64,000 nt of DNA. It comes from Cyanophora paradoxa (Eukaryota; Glaucocystophyceae; Cyanophorales; Cyanophoraceae). The position numbers were made by a program, and so were the translations under genes. Shown one piece after another: positions 18,826 through 29,599 of this stretch (position 1 is its first letter; every line of letters begins with the position of its first letter). The notes under the pieces were generated by a model, which saw only the letters and a list, made by a program, of their open reading frames with translations, had not been told where the DNA came from and did no database searches. Location of the stretch: contig QPMI01000629.1 of the NCBI GenBank assembly GCA_004431415.1, forward strand, positions 1 through 64,000, given 5' to 3'.

Positions 18826-20814
18826 CGATGCGAACGAAATATAATGAAGAGAAGCGGCATCCAATAAATGATATAAAATATGTTTGGTGTGAAGCAGCGA
18901 GGAAAGAGAAGAAAGACGATATCGATAAATCTAGAAGAGCGGGCTCGAGACTGGCCGGCGCCCTCACGGGGCCTGTGGCTGGCCTGATTGAGGAGCGGAG
19001 GCGGCAGACGGTGAGGGAGCTCGAGGAGGAGAAGGCGGCGGTGGCAGCGAGCCCTGGGTCTCGGGCCACTGAGGGGAGTCGGCGAGGAATCCGCTGATGG
19101 GAGCCGCTCCTTGAAAACGCTGATCTGTAGGCGAGAGAGCGGGTCGGCGAGCGTGTTCTCGAGGCCCGGGACGTGTACAGCGCGAAACTCGAAATGGTGG
19201 AGGGCGGAAAGGCGGTAGAGGGAGCGGAGGAGGGGAGCGAGGGCCGGCTGCGAAATGCGGCCGCCGGAAAGGGCATGGAAGACAGGTTTACAGTCGGTTT
19301 CAAAAATAATTCGCTGCTGCTGCCAGCTGGGGCCCCAGGTCGCCGCTGCGATGACGAGGGCCATCAGCTCGCGCCAGGGCATGCTGCGAGTCGTGCCCTC
19401 TGGCCAAGATCCGAAGGTCCACGAGCTGCCGAAAACTGCGCCGAAGCCGAGATTGCTGGCGTCGGTCTGGATTCGCAGCACCTTGGCCGACTGCCAGTCA
19501 GACGTAGGGATGAGCCGGACTCCGTGCAGCCGCTGGAGGAGGTCGCGCCACCATGTGAGATCCGCATGAAAGCCGGCATGAAGCCGGGCGCGATGGTGAT
19601 TGGCCCGTAGAGTGGCGAGCTGCGCCACGACCCGCCGAAGGAAAAAGCGCCCCGCGGGGACGACGGGCACGGCCGAGACGAGGGAGCCGGCGAGGGAGCG
19701 GAGCTGGCCGGCTGAGGCATGGCTGCGAGTGGCCCACTCCGCGAGCTTCGCCTCGAGGTCGGCGAGCCGCTCTGGGGACAGGCGGGCCACCATCGCGAGG
19801 CTGTCAAGCTCGATGCCGAGGAAGGTGAGGCGGGTGCCGGGTCCTTCTAGCTTATGCGGGGCCAGAGGAATACCAAGGTCCGCGCAGACCTCGAGCAGCA
19901 CGTCGATGTACCGCCGGCACTCGCCGGTGCCGGCCTGCCCGATGAGGAAAATGTCGTCGACATATCGGGTGGGATCGAGCCCACGACGGCGGAGGGCAAA
20001 ATCGAGGGCCTGGCCGAGGTCCTCGAAAATGCGGGGGGAGGAGCGGGCACCGAAGGGGAGGCAGAGGTCGATGAAAAATTCGAGGATGGTGGGATTGGAG
20101 CGGGAGGGGAGGGCGAAGCCGAGGAGCCACCAGTCCTTCCGCCGTACCGCCAGCAGGCGAAAAGCAGACTCGATATCCGCCTTAGCCATCTCGGCGCCGC
20201 GGCCGAGCTGAATCAGAAGCTCAATCGCTCTGCTGACCTTCGTATTCTGGTAGTGTAGCTCGTCAGGGTCGATGCCGCTGTTGACTGACGGGCCGCGGTG
20301 CTTGGGGTACGAAAGGTTGTGAATTCGGCGCCATTTGGTCGAACGCTTCTTCGGAATGGCGCCGACTGGGGAGGCAACGAAGGGGCGAGGGAGGAGACGG
20401 GAACGGGCCGGCGACCCGTCCCATGGCGATCTCCTTCTCGACGTCCTGTCGCACCACGTCGATGTGCTCAAGGGCAGAGGGCTCGGGGCGGGAAATTGCA
20501 GAGAAGGAAGGGCCGCGGTACTGCAGCGGGAAGCCGTGGGCGAACCCGTGTGCGAGGCGGGCGGCAAGGGAGGATCGGGGTGGCCCTCCAGGGCTGCGGC
20601 GATGCGATCGGGCCGCACGGGCGTGGGGCGAGGCGGGGCGGGACGCCTGGGAGGAGCTCGTCGACATCAAAGTCAGGGACCTCAATGGAGAAAGGCGGCG
20701 GCGGCGGCGGCGCCCTGCCCCGGCGAGGAGGCGCGGCCCGGCTTCCGGAAGGCCCGAGCCTTGAGCACCAGCGGCGCTCGCCGCGGGGCCTGGAGGGCCG
20801 GCGGGCGAGGGCAC
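18720..20814 (-). CDS. Reverse transcriptase-RNase H of the DIRS-like element, one frameshift
   Basis: Copies element RNA into DNA. The N-terminal RT part lies in one frame (within 20814-20395: FAHGFPLQYRGPSFSAI, then EHIDVVRQDVEKEIAMGRVAGPF). The rest lies in the ORF from 20618: SPVGAIPKK, WRRIHNLSYP, KADIESAF (Asp148), LPFGARSSP, and YVDD at residues 219-222. RNase H follows with QTDASNLGFGA (Asp386), WRELMAL (Glu417), FETDCKPV (Asp442) and a VPGLENTLADPLSR end (Asp492), finishing near 19128. The sequence beyond, which runs into repeat B, is not conserved. The change of frame near 20395 sits in a C-rich run. All metal-binding Asp/Glu residues are present. Confidence 0.85.
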
Positions 20815-21700
20815 GGGGAGGCGGCAGCGGCGCCTCCGGAGGGGCGGGGTAGACCCGCGAGCTCAGCGCGAGAGACAGCGCCGGCGGCGCCTGCCGCGGG
20901 GCCCGGGGGCCGGCGGGGCGAGGGCGCGGGGAGGCGGCAGCGGCGCCTCCGGAGGGGCGGGGTAGACCCGCGAGCTCAGCGCGAGAGACAGCGCCGGCGG
21001 CGCTCGCCGCGGGCCTGGAGGGCCGGCGGGGCGAGGGCACGGGGAGGCGGCAGCGGCGCCTCCGGAGGGGCGGGGTAGACCCGCGAGCTCAGCGCGAGAG
21101 ACAGCGCCGGCGGCGCCCGCCGCGGGGCCCGGGGGCCGGCGGGGCGAGGGCGCGGGGAGGCGGGAGCGGCGCCTCCGGAGGGCGGGTAGACCCGCGAGCT
21201 CAGCGCGAGAGACGGCGCTGGCGGCGCCCGCCGCGGGCCCGGGGGCCGGCGGGCGAGGGCGCGGGAGGCGGGAGCGGCGCCTCCGGAGGGGCGGGGTAGA
21301 CCCGCGAGCTCAGCGCGAGAGACAGCGCCGGCGGCGCCCGCCGCGAGGCCCAGAGGGCCGGCGGGGCGAGGGCGCGGGAGGCGGCAGCGGCGCCTCCGGA
21401 GGGGCGGGGTAGACCCGCGAGCTCGGCGCGAGAGACGGCGCCCGCAGCGCCCGCCGTGGGGCCCGGGGGCCAGTGGGCGAGGGCGCGGGGAGGCGGCAGC
21501 GGCGCCTCCGGAGGGGCGGGGTAGACCCGCGGACGCAGCGCGAGAGACGGCGCCCGCAGCGCCCGCCGTGGGCCCGGGGGCCGGCGGGGCGAGGGCGCGG
21601 GGAGGCGGCAGCGGCGCCTCCGGAGGGGCGGGGTAGACCCGCGAACTCAGCGCGAGGAACGGCGCCTGCCGCGGGGCCCGGAGGGCCGGCGGGGCGGGCT
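20775..21700. repeat. GC-rich minisatellite, about eight units of 110-118 bp
   Basis: GCGCCTCCGGA recurs at about 20829, 20943, 21057, 21168, 21277, 21387, 21505 and 21616, each in a longer unit containing GGTAGACCCGCGAGCTCAGC and GGGCGAGGG. Units differ by small indels. It lies inside the Gag-like ORF between the Cys cluster and the RT ORF. Confidence 0.85.
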
Positions 21701-23177
21701 GCAGGGAAGGAGTTCTTGGCAGGGAGATGGAGGGGAGAGGGGCTGAGAAGGCGCGCAGCCTGCGGGCGGGCGCCGGGAGTGGCCGCTGGGGGAGGCGGCG
21801 GCCGCGCCTGAGCGCGAGGGGCTCAGAGGGGCCGCGCGAGCGGCCTCCGTCCCGCGAACGGCTGGTCGCGGCCCGGCACGCGTGCTCCTCGCCGTTGCGG
21901 CAGCCTGCTTGCCCGCACGCGACGCAGACGTGGCGGCGGCGGCAGCCTTCGCAGCGCCGCCCGTTGTTGTAGAGCCAGCAGACGTCCTCCCCCGGCTGGC
22001 CGGCGCCGTAGCGGGGGTCCTGGCGAACTGCGGCGCCCGCCGAGAGCCGCGGGGCCTCGTGGCGGGACGCGCTCGGGCGCCCAAGCGGGAGGGCCGCGGC
22101 GTGCGCTGAGGGCCGAAAGAAATCGGCGGAGAGGGGGCCGGGCTCATCGGAAGGCGGGGCGCTGTTGGTGACGGTCGTATTCAGAATCATTGAGTCTCCG
22201 TCGCCAAGATCGTGCGCTCGGGAGCGGTCAGCGCGCTCGGCGATCTGGCGCCGCATCCGGACCGAGTACTCGTAGGCTGATGCCCACGGGGCCCGGCGGG
22301 CGAGCGAGTAGATCTCCCACATGTGCAGGAAGATCTCGATCAGCCGGCGGTGCGACTCCTCGAAGTCCGGCTTGCCGGAGGGCAGGACCGGCATGTTCTC
22401 GCGCCGGCCCGCCGCCACCCCGAGGGCGGCAAAGCAGGCTCCGAAGTCGACGGCGTTGAGGTTGCGGGAGGAGGAGGGGGATCCGGAGGCGGAGCGCAGG
22501 CCGGCCGCGGAAAGGAGAGCGGAGATGGTGGGGTCGACGGAGGCGGGCTTATCGATCGGGTGGGAGGAGAAAGCGGGGCGGAAAACGTGGGGAAGGAGGT
22601 CAATGTACTCGCCGCTCAGGAGACGAGCGGAGAGCTCCGTGCCCGGGGCGCCGAGGGATCTGGGGAAGGTGGAGCCGCGCTCGCGATCAATTTTCGCGGC
22701 GGGTGTGCTATCGGTCGCGGGGGCCGCGGGCGAAGCGCTGAGGCGGGCTTCCAGGTGTGCAATTGCACGAGTGAGCTGATCCAAGCGCTGGGACGTCTCC
22801 GAATCGGCCGGGGCTGGCCGCCGCCGCTGGCGCGAAATTTTTGAATTTGCGGCGCCGGCTGCCTGGGACGGGCTCTCGATGCCTGCGAAGCGGACGCGTG
22901 CTGAATGCGGACGCTCGCCGAGCTCGGAGGCGCTGGTTTCTGCTCCGGAGACTGCCGAAGGTGCTGCGGCTGACTCTGAGTCGCTGGTGACCGGAGCGCG
23001 CGAGCCCCGCCTTGCCTGCACGAAAGTTGCCGAGGAAGTGGTTTTACGGCTGCTGCTGGCCGTCATGGTAGCGCTAGCTGAAGCGCGAGTTGTGCGGCGA
23101 GGTGCCGGAGCGGGACCGGCGGGACGCTCGCTGCTGTTGTCGGGGAGCCCTGACATGCTGTGCGTGTCCCTGTGCAC
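20976..23177 (-). CDS. Gag-like protein of the DIRS-like element (733-codon ORF)
   Basis: Putative nucleocapsid/structural protein. It opens just inside repeat A (a second Met at 23156 is equally likely). Residues 1-150 are Ser/Ala-rich with a short heptad helix (LDQLTRAIAHLEARL). The middle has a conserved globular part (LLSGEYIDLLPHVF, then FLHMWEIYSLARRA). A DIRS-type Cys/His cluster lies at about 21878-21990: VCWLYNNGRRCEGCRRRHVC followed by C..AGC....EHAC. The remaining about 300 codons are Pro/Arg/Ala-rich and run through a GC-rich minisatellite, so the functional protein probably ends soon after the Cys cluster. Confidence 0.75.
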   Translation of the reverse strand: MHRDTHSMSGLPDNSSERPAGPAPAPRRTTRASASATMTASSSRKTTSSATFVQARRGSRAPVTSDSESAAAPSAVSGAETSASELGERPHSARVRFAGIESPSQAAGAANSKISRQRRRPAPADSETSQRLDQLTRAIAHLEARLSASPAAPATDSTPAAKIDRERGSTFPRSLGAPGTELSARLLSGEYIDLLPHVFRPAFSSHPIDKPASVDPTISALLSAAGLRSASGSPSSSRNLNAVDFGACFAALGVAAGRRENMPVLPSGKPDFEESHRRLIEIFLHMWEIYSLARRAPWASAYEYSVRMRRQIAERADRSRAHDLGDGDSMILNTTVTNSAPPSDEPGPLSADFFRPSAHAAALPLGRPSASRHEAPRLSAGAAVRQDPRYGAGQPGEDVCWLYNNGRRCEGCRRRHVCVACGQAGCRNGEEHACRAATSRSRDGGRSRGPSEPLALRRGRRLPQRPLPAPARRLRAFSAPLPSISLPRTPSLQPAPPALRAPRQAPFLALSSRVYPAPPEAPLPPPRALAPPAPGPTAGAAGAVSRAASAGLPRPSGGAAAASPRPRPLAPGPHGGRCGRRLSRRARGSTPPLRRRRCRLPRPRPAGPLGLAAGAAGAVSRAELAGLPRPSGGAAPASRALARRPPGPRRAPPAPSLALSSRVYPPSGGAAPASPRPRPAGPRAPRRAPPALSLALSSRVYPAPPEAPLPPPRALAPPALQARGERRRRCLSR

Positions 23178-23184
23178 GGGGCTG

Positions 23185-23352
23185 AACGCGAAATTGAGGC
23201 GGCTCGGGCGCCGCGCTTGCGTGCGAAAACGCGTATGGGTACGCTAGTACAAGTTGACTACCTGAATCAAATTCGGAACTTGAAGTTTAGACTGCGAAAC
23301 GGGGCTCGAACAGCCGGCTCGCTAACCTCAGTAAATCTACTTTACTACCCAT
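23185..23352 (-). repeat. Split direct repeat A, outer copy (168 bp)
   Basis: Same sequence as 18451-18618. It marks the minus-strand left end of the retroelement; the sequence to the right (ATATCTACCGGACC) is host. Confidence 0.9.
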
Positions 23353-23929
23353 ATATCTACCGGACCAAGTGCGCCTGAATGCGCTTGATATGCCCGACGA
23401 TTCTTGTCATACATTACGAGACCGGAGAGGCACAGGGTGGCCCGCTAGGCCGCCTCAAGTACCTGTTGTACCGAGCGCCGAAAAAAAGCGCTCCTGAGAG
23501 TTTGTGGCGCATCGAGACTCGAGCAGGGGGGAATGGATGCCGATATCGTGTTGCAGTACCCGGCAGGCTAGCCAACTGTGTGCTGCTGCCATGCCAACAG
23601 CTGCCGAGTCAGTGCCGACTGGCTTTCGCGCTGGCCAACTATAGCTAGCTGAGCTCCGGCTAGCTGCACATGCCTTGCAATGCTGTAACAGCTCATCAAG
23701 CACTTCGGAACGTGAAAGAGTGCAGGAAGAAGACGCCCGCTACGCCGCCGCCGCGTTCCGGTGCGCGTAGCCGATGGTTCTGACTGCCCCGCGCCTGCCG
23801 TCCGCAGATGCGACACTCTTGCGCCGAAAGGTGCGCTCGCGCGCCGCCCGGCAATCTCGCGCCGGGCGTCGTGTCGTCAACGCGTGTCGTCGAACAGCTC
23901 CTCTCGCGCCGGAAGCCGACACGTGCCGC

Positions 23930-24340
23930 GCTCCGCAGCAGACGGCGGGCGGCGGCGCGGCGGCGCGGTCGCCGGGCGGGCGGAGGCTCTGCGGGCGGCG
24001 GCGCGGCGCGCCGAACGGGGAGCAGGCGCGGCGGGCGGCTGCGCGGCGTGCCGGGCGGGGCGGAGGCGCGACGGGAGGCGGCGGGGCTCGCCGACCGCCG
24101 GCGGGGCGGAGGCGCGGCGGCCGGCGGGCGGCGGCGCGGCTCCGGGCCGGCGGGCGGCGGCGCGGCTCCGAGGCTCGCCGGGCGGGACGGAGGCGCGGCG
24201 GCCGGCGGCGCGGCTCGCCGGGCGGGGCGGAGGCGCAGCGGGCGGCCGCGCGGCGCGCCGGACGGGGCGGATCCGGAGGCGCGGCGGGTGGCCGCGCGGC
24301 TCTTTGGGCGGGGCGGATCCGGGAGGCACGGCGGGTGGCG
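23930..24340. repeat. GC-rich imperfect minisatellite (GGCGGCGCGGCTCGCCGGGC-type)
   Basis: Short imperfect units built from GGCGG, CGCGG and CGCCGGGCGG repeat without a strict period. All six frames read Arg/Ala/Gly/Pro-rich strings, so the open frames here are compositional. Confidence 0.7.
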
Positions 24341-24881
24341 GCGCGGGGCGCAGGGCAAATTGTCCCATTCCCGCACGGCTTCTTGTTCCAGGTTTACGCC
24401 TAGCGAGCATTTGCTGCAGCCTGCAGACTCGAGCTCTGAGATGCTGTCTTTGTTGAATTAGACCACATGCATATGGCCACCTTGCACGAGCAGGGGGCGG
24501 CGCGGGGGCGAGTCGAAGACATCGAACTTAGAAACCTAACTGATTGACCTGCAAGTCCTCTTCCGGTCCCACGATCGCGAGCTCGATCGCGAGCCCGCGG
24601 CCGGCCCACCATCCCAGTTGCAATTGCAGGCGTTCGCGCAGCTCAGCGGCTCATGATCAGGGGCTGCAGGCTCTACAGAGTCAACACTCTCTAGATCTCT
24701 ATCTCGGCTAACCTGATCATGACCTTTCCTGCTCAACCGTTAGAGGTCCTTCCCCTCCAACAGGGGCAGTGCAACTGCAGTGTCCCTGTTCCGTTCATAT
24801 CGATGTGCACTGGCGCGGACGCGAGGGCGCGCGGAAAGATAAGCAGGTCCGCCCTGGATCAAATTTTCGGGGTCTGCTGCG

Positions 24882-25015
24882 TCCTCGCGGCCCGGCGCGT
24901 CCGCAAAGCGTGCAGAATGCTTCTTCTACATCTCAACTGCATATTCTATTGCTTTGCGCGCGCGCCGTGGCGTGAGCGCGCGGAAAGTTGCTCGGGTCTG
25001 TGAAGGATCGAAGTA
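24882..25015 (+). repeat. Dispersed repeat copy 2 (~135 bp)
   Basis: Second copy of the element at 17770-17905, same orientation. The two copies lie on either side of the DIRS-like element, about 7.1 kb apart. Confidence 0.75.
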
Positions 25016-26647
25016 TTCCCATTGGTCACCTTCCTGCGCTGTTCCGGCTCCGAAAACTGGATTTCGGGAGTGCTCTGTCCTTGCTAAGCCTATGCGCGTG
25101 GATTGCGCGCGTCGCGGGACCGGGCGGGACCCGGATCAAATTTTAATTTCGGCCGAGTCTTTGAAGTGGAGCGTCTACGTATACATCGAGGGCGCCCGAA
25201 ATCGAGCTTGCCGCAGTGCGCACGCCCTCGCTTGTCATTCTGTATCGCTCTGGGGCGTCCGTGGCGCGTTTCGTCGCGGGACTGGGCGGGACCGGGTCCC
25301 ACCTTCTGACTCGGACCGCATTTGTCGGGGCTCAAGTACTGGATCGAATTGATCCAGAGGGAAATTCGATATTCGCGCGACGCCCACGGGGGAGCGGTCG
25401 TCTTAGGGGAGCCAGGACGTGAACGTGACAGGAATATATTTTCGGCTTGCATGTAGACGCTGCACTCCAAGAAAGCTCCGTCGAGTTACGGAGCTTGGGA
25501 GGTCGAAATTGGCAGGGCTAATTGTCGCACCGATGACACTCGTCGTGCACTGGCCACGTGCACGCAAGCGGTGCTTGTGGGAACTTGCCAGTTGCCTTCG
25601 TCAGTTGTGCCACACAATATGCAGTGCATGAACGTCCTGGGTTCGGCACCCCTCGATGAGAATGCTGTGATTGCTGCGGCCCTGAAGAGGCGTACGCGTG
25701 CACAAGCTGCCAGCCATGCAGCTGCAGCAGTCGCACTTGAAGGCTCGAGATCTGGCTGCCTTTGGCAGCCGGCAGCTGAAGATTGCTTTCAAGTTTGCAA
25801 TTGTCTGTTGCAATGGGGAGCCGGCCGTGGACGATTTCAACGCACAGAGCTCGAGCGCTTCAGCCGCCTCCATCTCCTCCATATGCATTGTGCTCTAGAT
25901 CTGTGGCCCAGTGGCACTGCAGCTAGCGCTGGACATGTATACGTATAATCATGGCCAGTACTAGTGATGCGCTCAAGATGAAGGTCTTGCTTCCGTGTTG
26001 GCACAACGAGGCCTTTGCAATCAGCACAGAAACATTTGCTGATCATGAGTCCCCCATTGTACTACGGTACTTTGTTTTGCTCATGTATCGCGGACCTTCG
26101 AACTCGTTTGGCTCCGCCCTCTGAGATCGATCGCGATATCCGCATGCGCGCGGGCCGCAACGGCCCTTGTTTGCATTCCCGGGATTTCGATCTGCATCCT
26201 GCGCAGTGCTTTGGAATTGGGTGCGAGGAGTTTCCCTGGGAAACGGTATGCACGTCGCCGAATTCAAGTCACCGCAGTTAGGCACGTAGTGGCAAGCAAT
26301 GTGCGGTGAATGAGCGCACTGGCATCCTGGACAACAAACAGCCACTTCAAAGAGCCCCGCGAAGGCTGCAGACGTATCCCGCGGCCGGCGCGGCTAGCAG
26401 GGATACAGCCTGGCAGCTTCAAATGGTGGGGGGGGCCCCGGGGGAGGAGCCCGATAGGAAACACAGCTCGACGTCGTCCGGATCCAGCCAGACAGTTTGA
26501 ACAGCGGCGCTAACCACAGCTACTAGGCTAACCACAGCGGAACGCCGTTGTATGCCATGATGCCATGATGCGCACTATAGGCTAGCGCTAGCGCTCAAGT
26601 TTAATTTTTCAAGTCAAGTCTATTAGAGCTTAATATATATATATATA

Positions 26648-28419
26648 CATACAGCTTGCTGTCACGGGGCCTCTTCACTTGCCAGTTCCCCGGCAAGTCC
26701 CTGGTCATCTTGCAGCTCCGTACCCCTTCTGGCCTCTTCCCCTTGCTCCTCCACTCCCGCCCCCGCGCGGCCCTCTTTCTGACGTACTCCTGGTTCAGCC
26801 CCCTCTTCAGCCCATCCTTCTTGCCCCTGCTTCTGCAACTGTGACGCCGAGCGGCACTATCTTTTTGAATGCCCCTCCCGCTGCTACGTCCCCGGTCTCT
26901 TTACGTCTGCATCCACTTTCCCGGATCCGAGTGCACGCCTCCTCGCCTCCAGAGCTCGCCATCACTCCGGCCTCCCTCGCCTCTGCTCTTGATTCTCCAT
27001 ACCCTTCGACCAGCCACACGATATCTCCTCCTCCACGTGCACCCTCCCTTCCCCCCTCGAGCTCCTCGGCATCTGCCCCGCTTCCGAGTGTCGGCGAGAC
27101 TGTCCTCTTTTCGGTCTCCCCGTCATTCCGACTCCCTGCTCCCCCTTCAGCGCCTCGGGTCCCTTCTGCAGGTCCTGTACCACTTCCTGGCGCTCGTGAG
27201 ATTCGCCGCCGGCGCCCTCGTCGGGCCCTTGCGCCCTCAAGCCCGTCTCTCTCTGCGCCGCCCATGGCCCCCGTGTCGTCTGATCCGGCACCACCCGACC
27301 TTCCTTCTGTTTCGCTGCCCTCTCTTCGGCGCCGGCAGCGATCCTCGTCACCTGCTCGTGACCCTTCCCCTGCCTCCGACCCCTCCTTGGCTCCCTCCTT
27401 GCCTCTTCCGTCTCGTAGACCTCCGCCGCGTTCCCGTCGTCGGATCTCTAGATCGACCCTCGACTCTCCGCCTTCCGCTGTCTGCGGGGTTCCTCATGAT
27501 CAGCCGCCGTGCTCGACACCGGCTGTCAGTGCTTTTCTCGAGAGCCGGTGTCGAGCACGGCGGCTGATCATGAGGAACCCCGCAGACAGCGGAAGGCGGA
27601 GAGTCGAGGGTCGATCTAGAGATCCGACGACGGGAAAGCGGCGGAGGTCTACGAGACGGAAGAGGCAAGGAGGGAGCCAAGGAGGGGTCGGAGGCAGGGG
27701 AAGGGTCACGAGCAGGTGACGGGGATCGCTGCCGGTGCCGAAGAGAGGGCAGCGAAGCAGGAGGAAGGTCGGGTGGCGCCGGATCAGACGACACGGGGGC
27801 CATGGGCGGCGCAGAGAGAGACGGGCTTGAGGGCGCAAGGGCCCGACGAGGGCGCCGGCGGCGAATCTCACGAGCGCCAGGAAGTGGGACAGGACCTGCA
27901 GATGGGACCCGAGGCGCTGAAGGGGGAGCAGGGAGTCGGAATGACGGGGAGACCGAAAAGAGGACAGTCTCGCCGACACTCGGAAGCGGGGCAGATGCCG
28001 AGGAGCTCGAGGGGGGAAGGGAGGGTGCACGTGGAGGAGGAGATATAGGGCAGCTGGTCGACGGTATGGAGAATCGAGAGCAGAGGCGAGGGAGGCCGGA
28101 GTGATGGCGAGATCTAGATCTGGAGGCAAGGAGGCGTGCACCCGGATCCGGGAAAGTGGATGCAGACGTAAAGAGACCGGGACGTAGCAGCGGGAGGGCA
28201 TGCGAAACGATAGTGCCGCTCGGCGTCACAGTTGCAGAAGCAGGGGCAAGAAGGATGGGCTGAAGAGGGAGCTGAACCAGGAGTACGTCAGAAAGAGGGC
28301 CGCGCGGGGCGGGAGTGGAGGAGCAAGGGAAGAGGCCAGAAGGGTACGGAGCTGCAAGATGACCAGGGACTTGCCGGGGAACTGGCAAGTGAAGAGGCCC
28401 CGTGACAGCAAGCTGTATG
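26648..28419. repeat. Large inverted repeat (palindrome): 877-bp arms, 18-bp spacer
   Basis: Arm 26648-27524 and arm 27543-28419 are near-identical inverted copies of part of the proline-rich ORF. The spacer 27525-27542 (GTCAGTGCTTTTCTCGAG) belongs to the left arm: the same 18 bases, inverted, continue the ORF in the other copy at 32745-32762. The join is therefore a fold-back at a CTCGAG word. The arms differ by small indels, e.g. an ATCTAG hexamer present only in the right arm. Confidence 0.9.
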
Positions 28420-28892
28420 GAGGGAGGAGCTCGAGGTAGAGGCGGGGCCAGCGGGCCAAGGAGCACAGGAATCGGGACCGCAGGGAATGGGGGGAAAGGA
28501 GCGTCGAGAGGGGCAGCTAGAGCTGGAATGGGGACGGGCCCGAGGGTCTCTTTAGGGGCCAGGACAGGAGGGGACGGTGCAGGAGGCGGGCGACCACCAG
28601 GGATCCCCAACGGGACGTCCCCACGAACGGCGAACTCCGCTGGATTTCGGAGGACAGAATTAATGTCACGCGAAGAGACGAGGTCGTCAGCACCACCCGA
28701 AGAGGGAGCACCCGATGAGTCAGAAGCAGAGCTCGAACTAGAACGATGAGAGCCGGCACTAGACTCTGAAGCGTGTTCGTCATCATCCGTGGCAGCCGGA
28801 TCATCAGCGTCAGCAGCAGCCAAACGAGCACGCCGCTCTTCCAACAAGGCCGAGGCCTGTGGAAGGGTGAACTCTAGAGATCTAGATGACAT
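27543..28892 (-). CDS. Proline/serine/alanine-rich ORF, copy 1, broken by the palindrome
   Basis: Not recognised. From the Met at 28892 it reads an acidic, Ser-rich start (MSSRSLEFTLPQASALLEER, then DADDPAATDDDEHASESS) and VLRNPAEFAVRGDVPLG, followed by about 350 residues of Pro/Ser/Ala-rich sequence with Arg-rich patches. The frame is also open for about 55 codons before that Met, with plausible coding sequence (QEEADVDAPSYNRAALVAAW), so the true start may be further upstream. Past 27543 the frame (open to 27348) re-enters the inverted copy and loses its proper C-terminus. It could be a retroelement gag-like protein or a disordered host protein. The second copy (32200-34117) has the undisturbed 3' half but a frameshift near 33842, where this copy has one C more. 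Confidence 0.45.
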
Positions 28893-29086
28893 ATTTCTGT
28901 CCCAGGCGGCAACAAGCGCGGCGCGGTTGTAAGAAGGTGCATCAACGTCAGCCTCCTCTTGATCGCACCGAGCGCGAGCAACCTGCTGTATGGAAAATAC
29001 GCCAGCGAGGACTGCTTCAAGTGATCGAAGGCAGAAGCTTTTAAGGTGGGGTTAACTGTAACTGGGGTTAATCTGGGACCGAGAGG

Positions 29087-29560
29087 ATGTGGAGGAGAGA
29101 AAGGTCAGGCACCGCGACCTCCTCACGCTCATCAGGCGGAAGAGCAGACGCCTACAACTGCAGGCGTTCACGGATGAAATCCCAGAATGAACGAGAAAGA
29201 GGGCACGGCTAAGCCTGGAACGCGCGCGCCGGCTCTGGGCCGACCGGTGCGCGATCAATGCCGCATGGGAGAGGGACTGCCGCACTGCGGCATCTCCCAG
29301 GCCTCCAAACGTCGTCCGCGCCCGCCCCGCACAGGAGCTAGAACAAAAGAACGCGCCCGCGGACCCCGGCCCGCGCCCCGATAAAGCTCTGCCCCGCCTG
29401 CGACGGGCCCCTGCGCCTTCATAACGAACTTCGCGCAGCCCAGAACGCTGACTGCCCGCCGGAGTACAGTGGGTGGAAAGCAGCACTACGAGCCCAAGAG
29501 ATCTACGACACCACCAAGGTCCGCCCCTGGAGTCTACCCCCCCCCGGATGACTAACTAAC
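29087..29560 (+). pseudogene. Possible remnant coding sequence, unrecognised
   Basis: On the plus strand a frame reads charged helical sequence (EDVEERKVRHRDLLTLIRRK, then TRKRARLSLERARRLWADRC) with one internal TGA. It is followed in another frame by a Cys-containing piece (CPACDGPLRLHNE, then SGWKAALRAQEIYDTT). The same is found at 34312-34780. The residue mix looks more like coding than the surrounding GC-rich shadows, but I find no family, and minus-strand frames also run through here. Confidence 0.25.
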
Positions 29561-29572
29561 CCCCGTAGGGGA

Positions 29573-29598
29573 GGGGGGGGGGGGGGGGGGGGGGGGGG
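29573..29598 (+). repeat. Poly-G run (26)
   Basis: A homopolymer of 26 G flanked by CCCCCGTAGGGGA and CTACACC. The duplicate locus has 37 G at 34799-34835. The exact lengths are unreliable in any sequencing technology. Confidence 0.85.
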
Positions 29599-29599
29599 C

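Larger units (their letters stand above)
18223..23352 (-). mobile_element. PAT/Ngaro-like DIRS-order retroelement with split direct repeats and no tyrosine recombinase
   Basis: Read on the minus strand the layout is A (23352-23185), Gag-like ORF, RT-RNase H ORF, B (18825-18618), A (18618-18451), 20-bp spacer, B (18430-18223). This A-ORFs-B-A-B arrangement is diagnostic of PAT/Ngaro-type DIRS elements, which replicate through a circle and insert with a tyrosine recombinase. Here RNase H ends near 19128, only about 300 bp before the B repeat, and the Gag ORF starts next to the left A repeat. There is thus no space for the about 1-kb recombinase gene on either strand. The element is therefore non-autonomous or internally deleted. 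Confidence 0.85.
23353..26647. other. Host DNA without a supported gene
   Basis: 23930-24340 is a low-complexity GCGG/GGCGGCGCGG stretch with many overlapping shadow frames. 24882-25015 is the second copy of the dispersed repeat. The rest (24500-24880, 25020-26640) has no open frame with a recognisable motif. 26633-26650 is a short (TA)n run bordering the large palindrome. Confidence 0.5.

Noticed and set aside
20298-22844. Long plus-strand frames across the Gag/RT region
   Set aside because: GC-rich antisense shadows full of Arg/Gly; the minus strand carries the RT, RNase H and Cys-cluster motifs.
23740-24461. Overlapping Arg/Ala/Pro-rich frames on both strands
   Set aside because: Product of the GCGG low-complexity repeat; all frames are open for compositional reasons.
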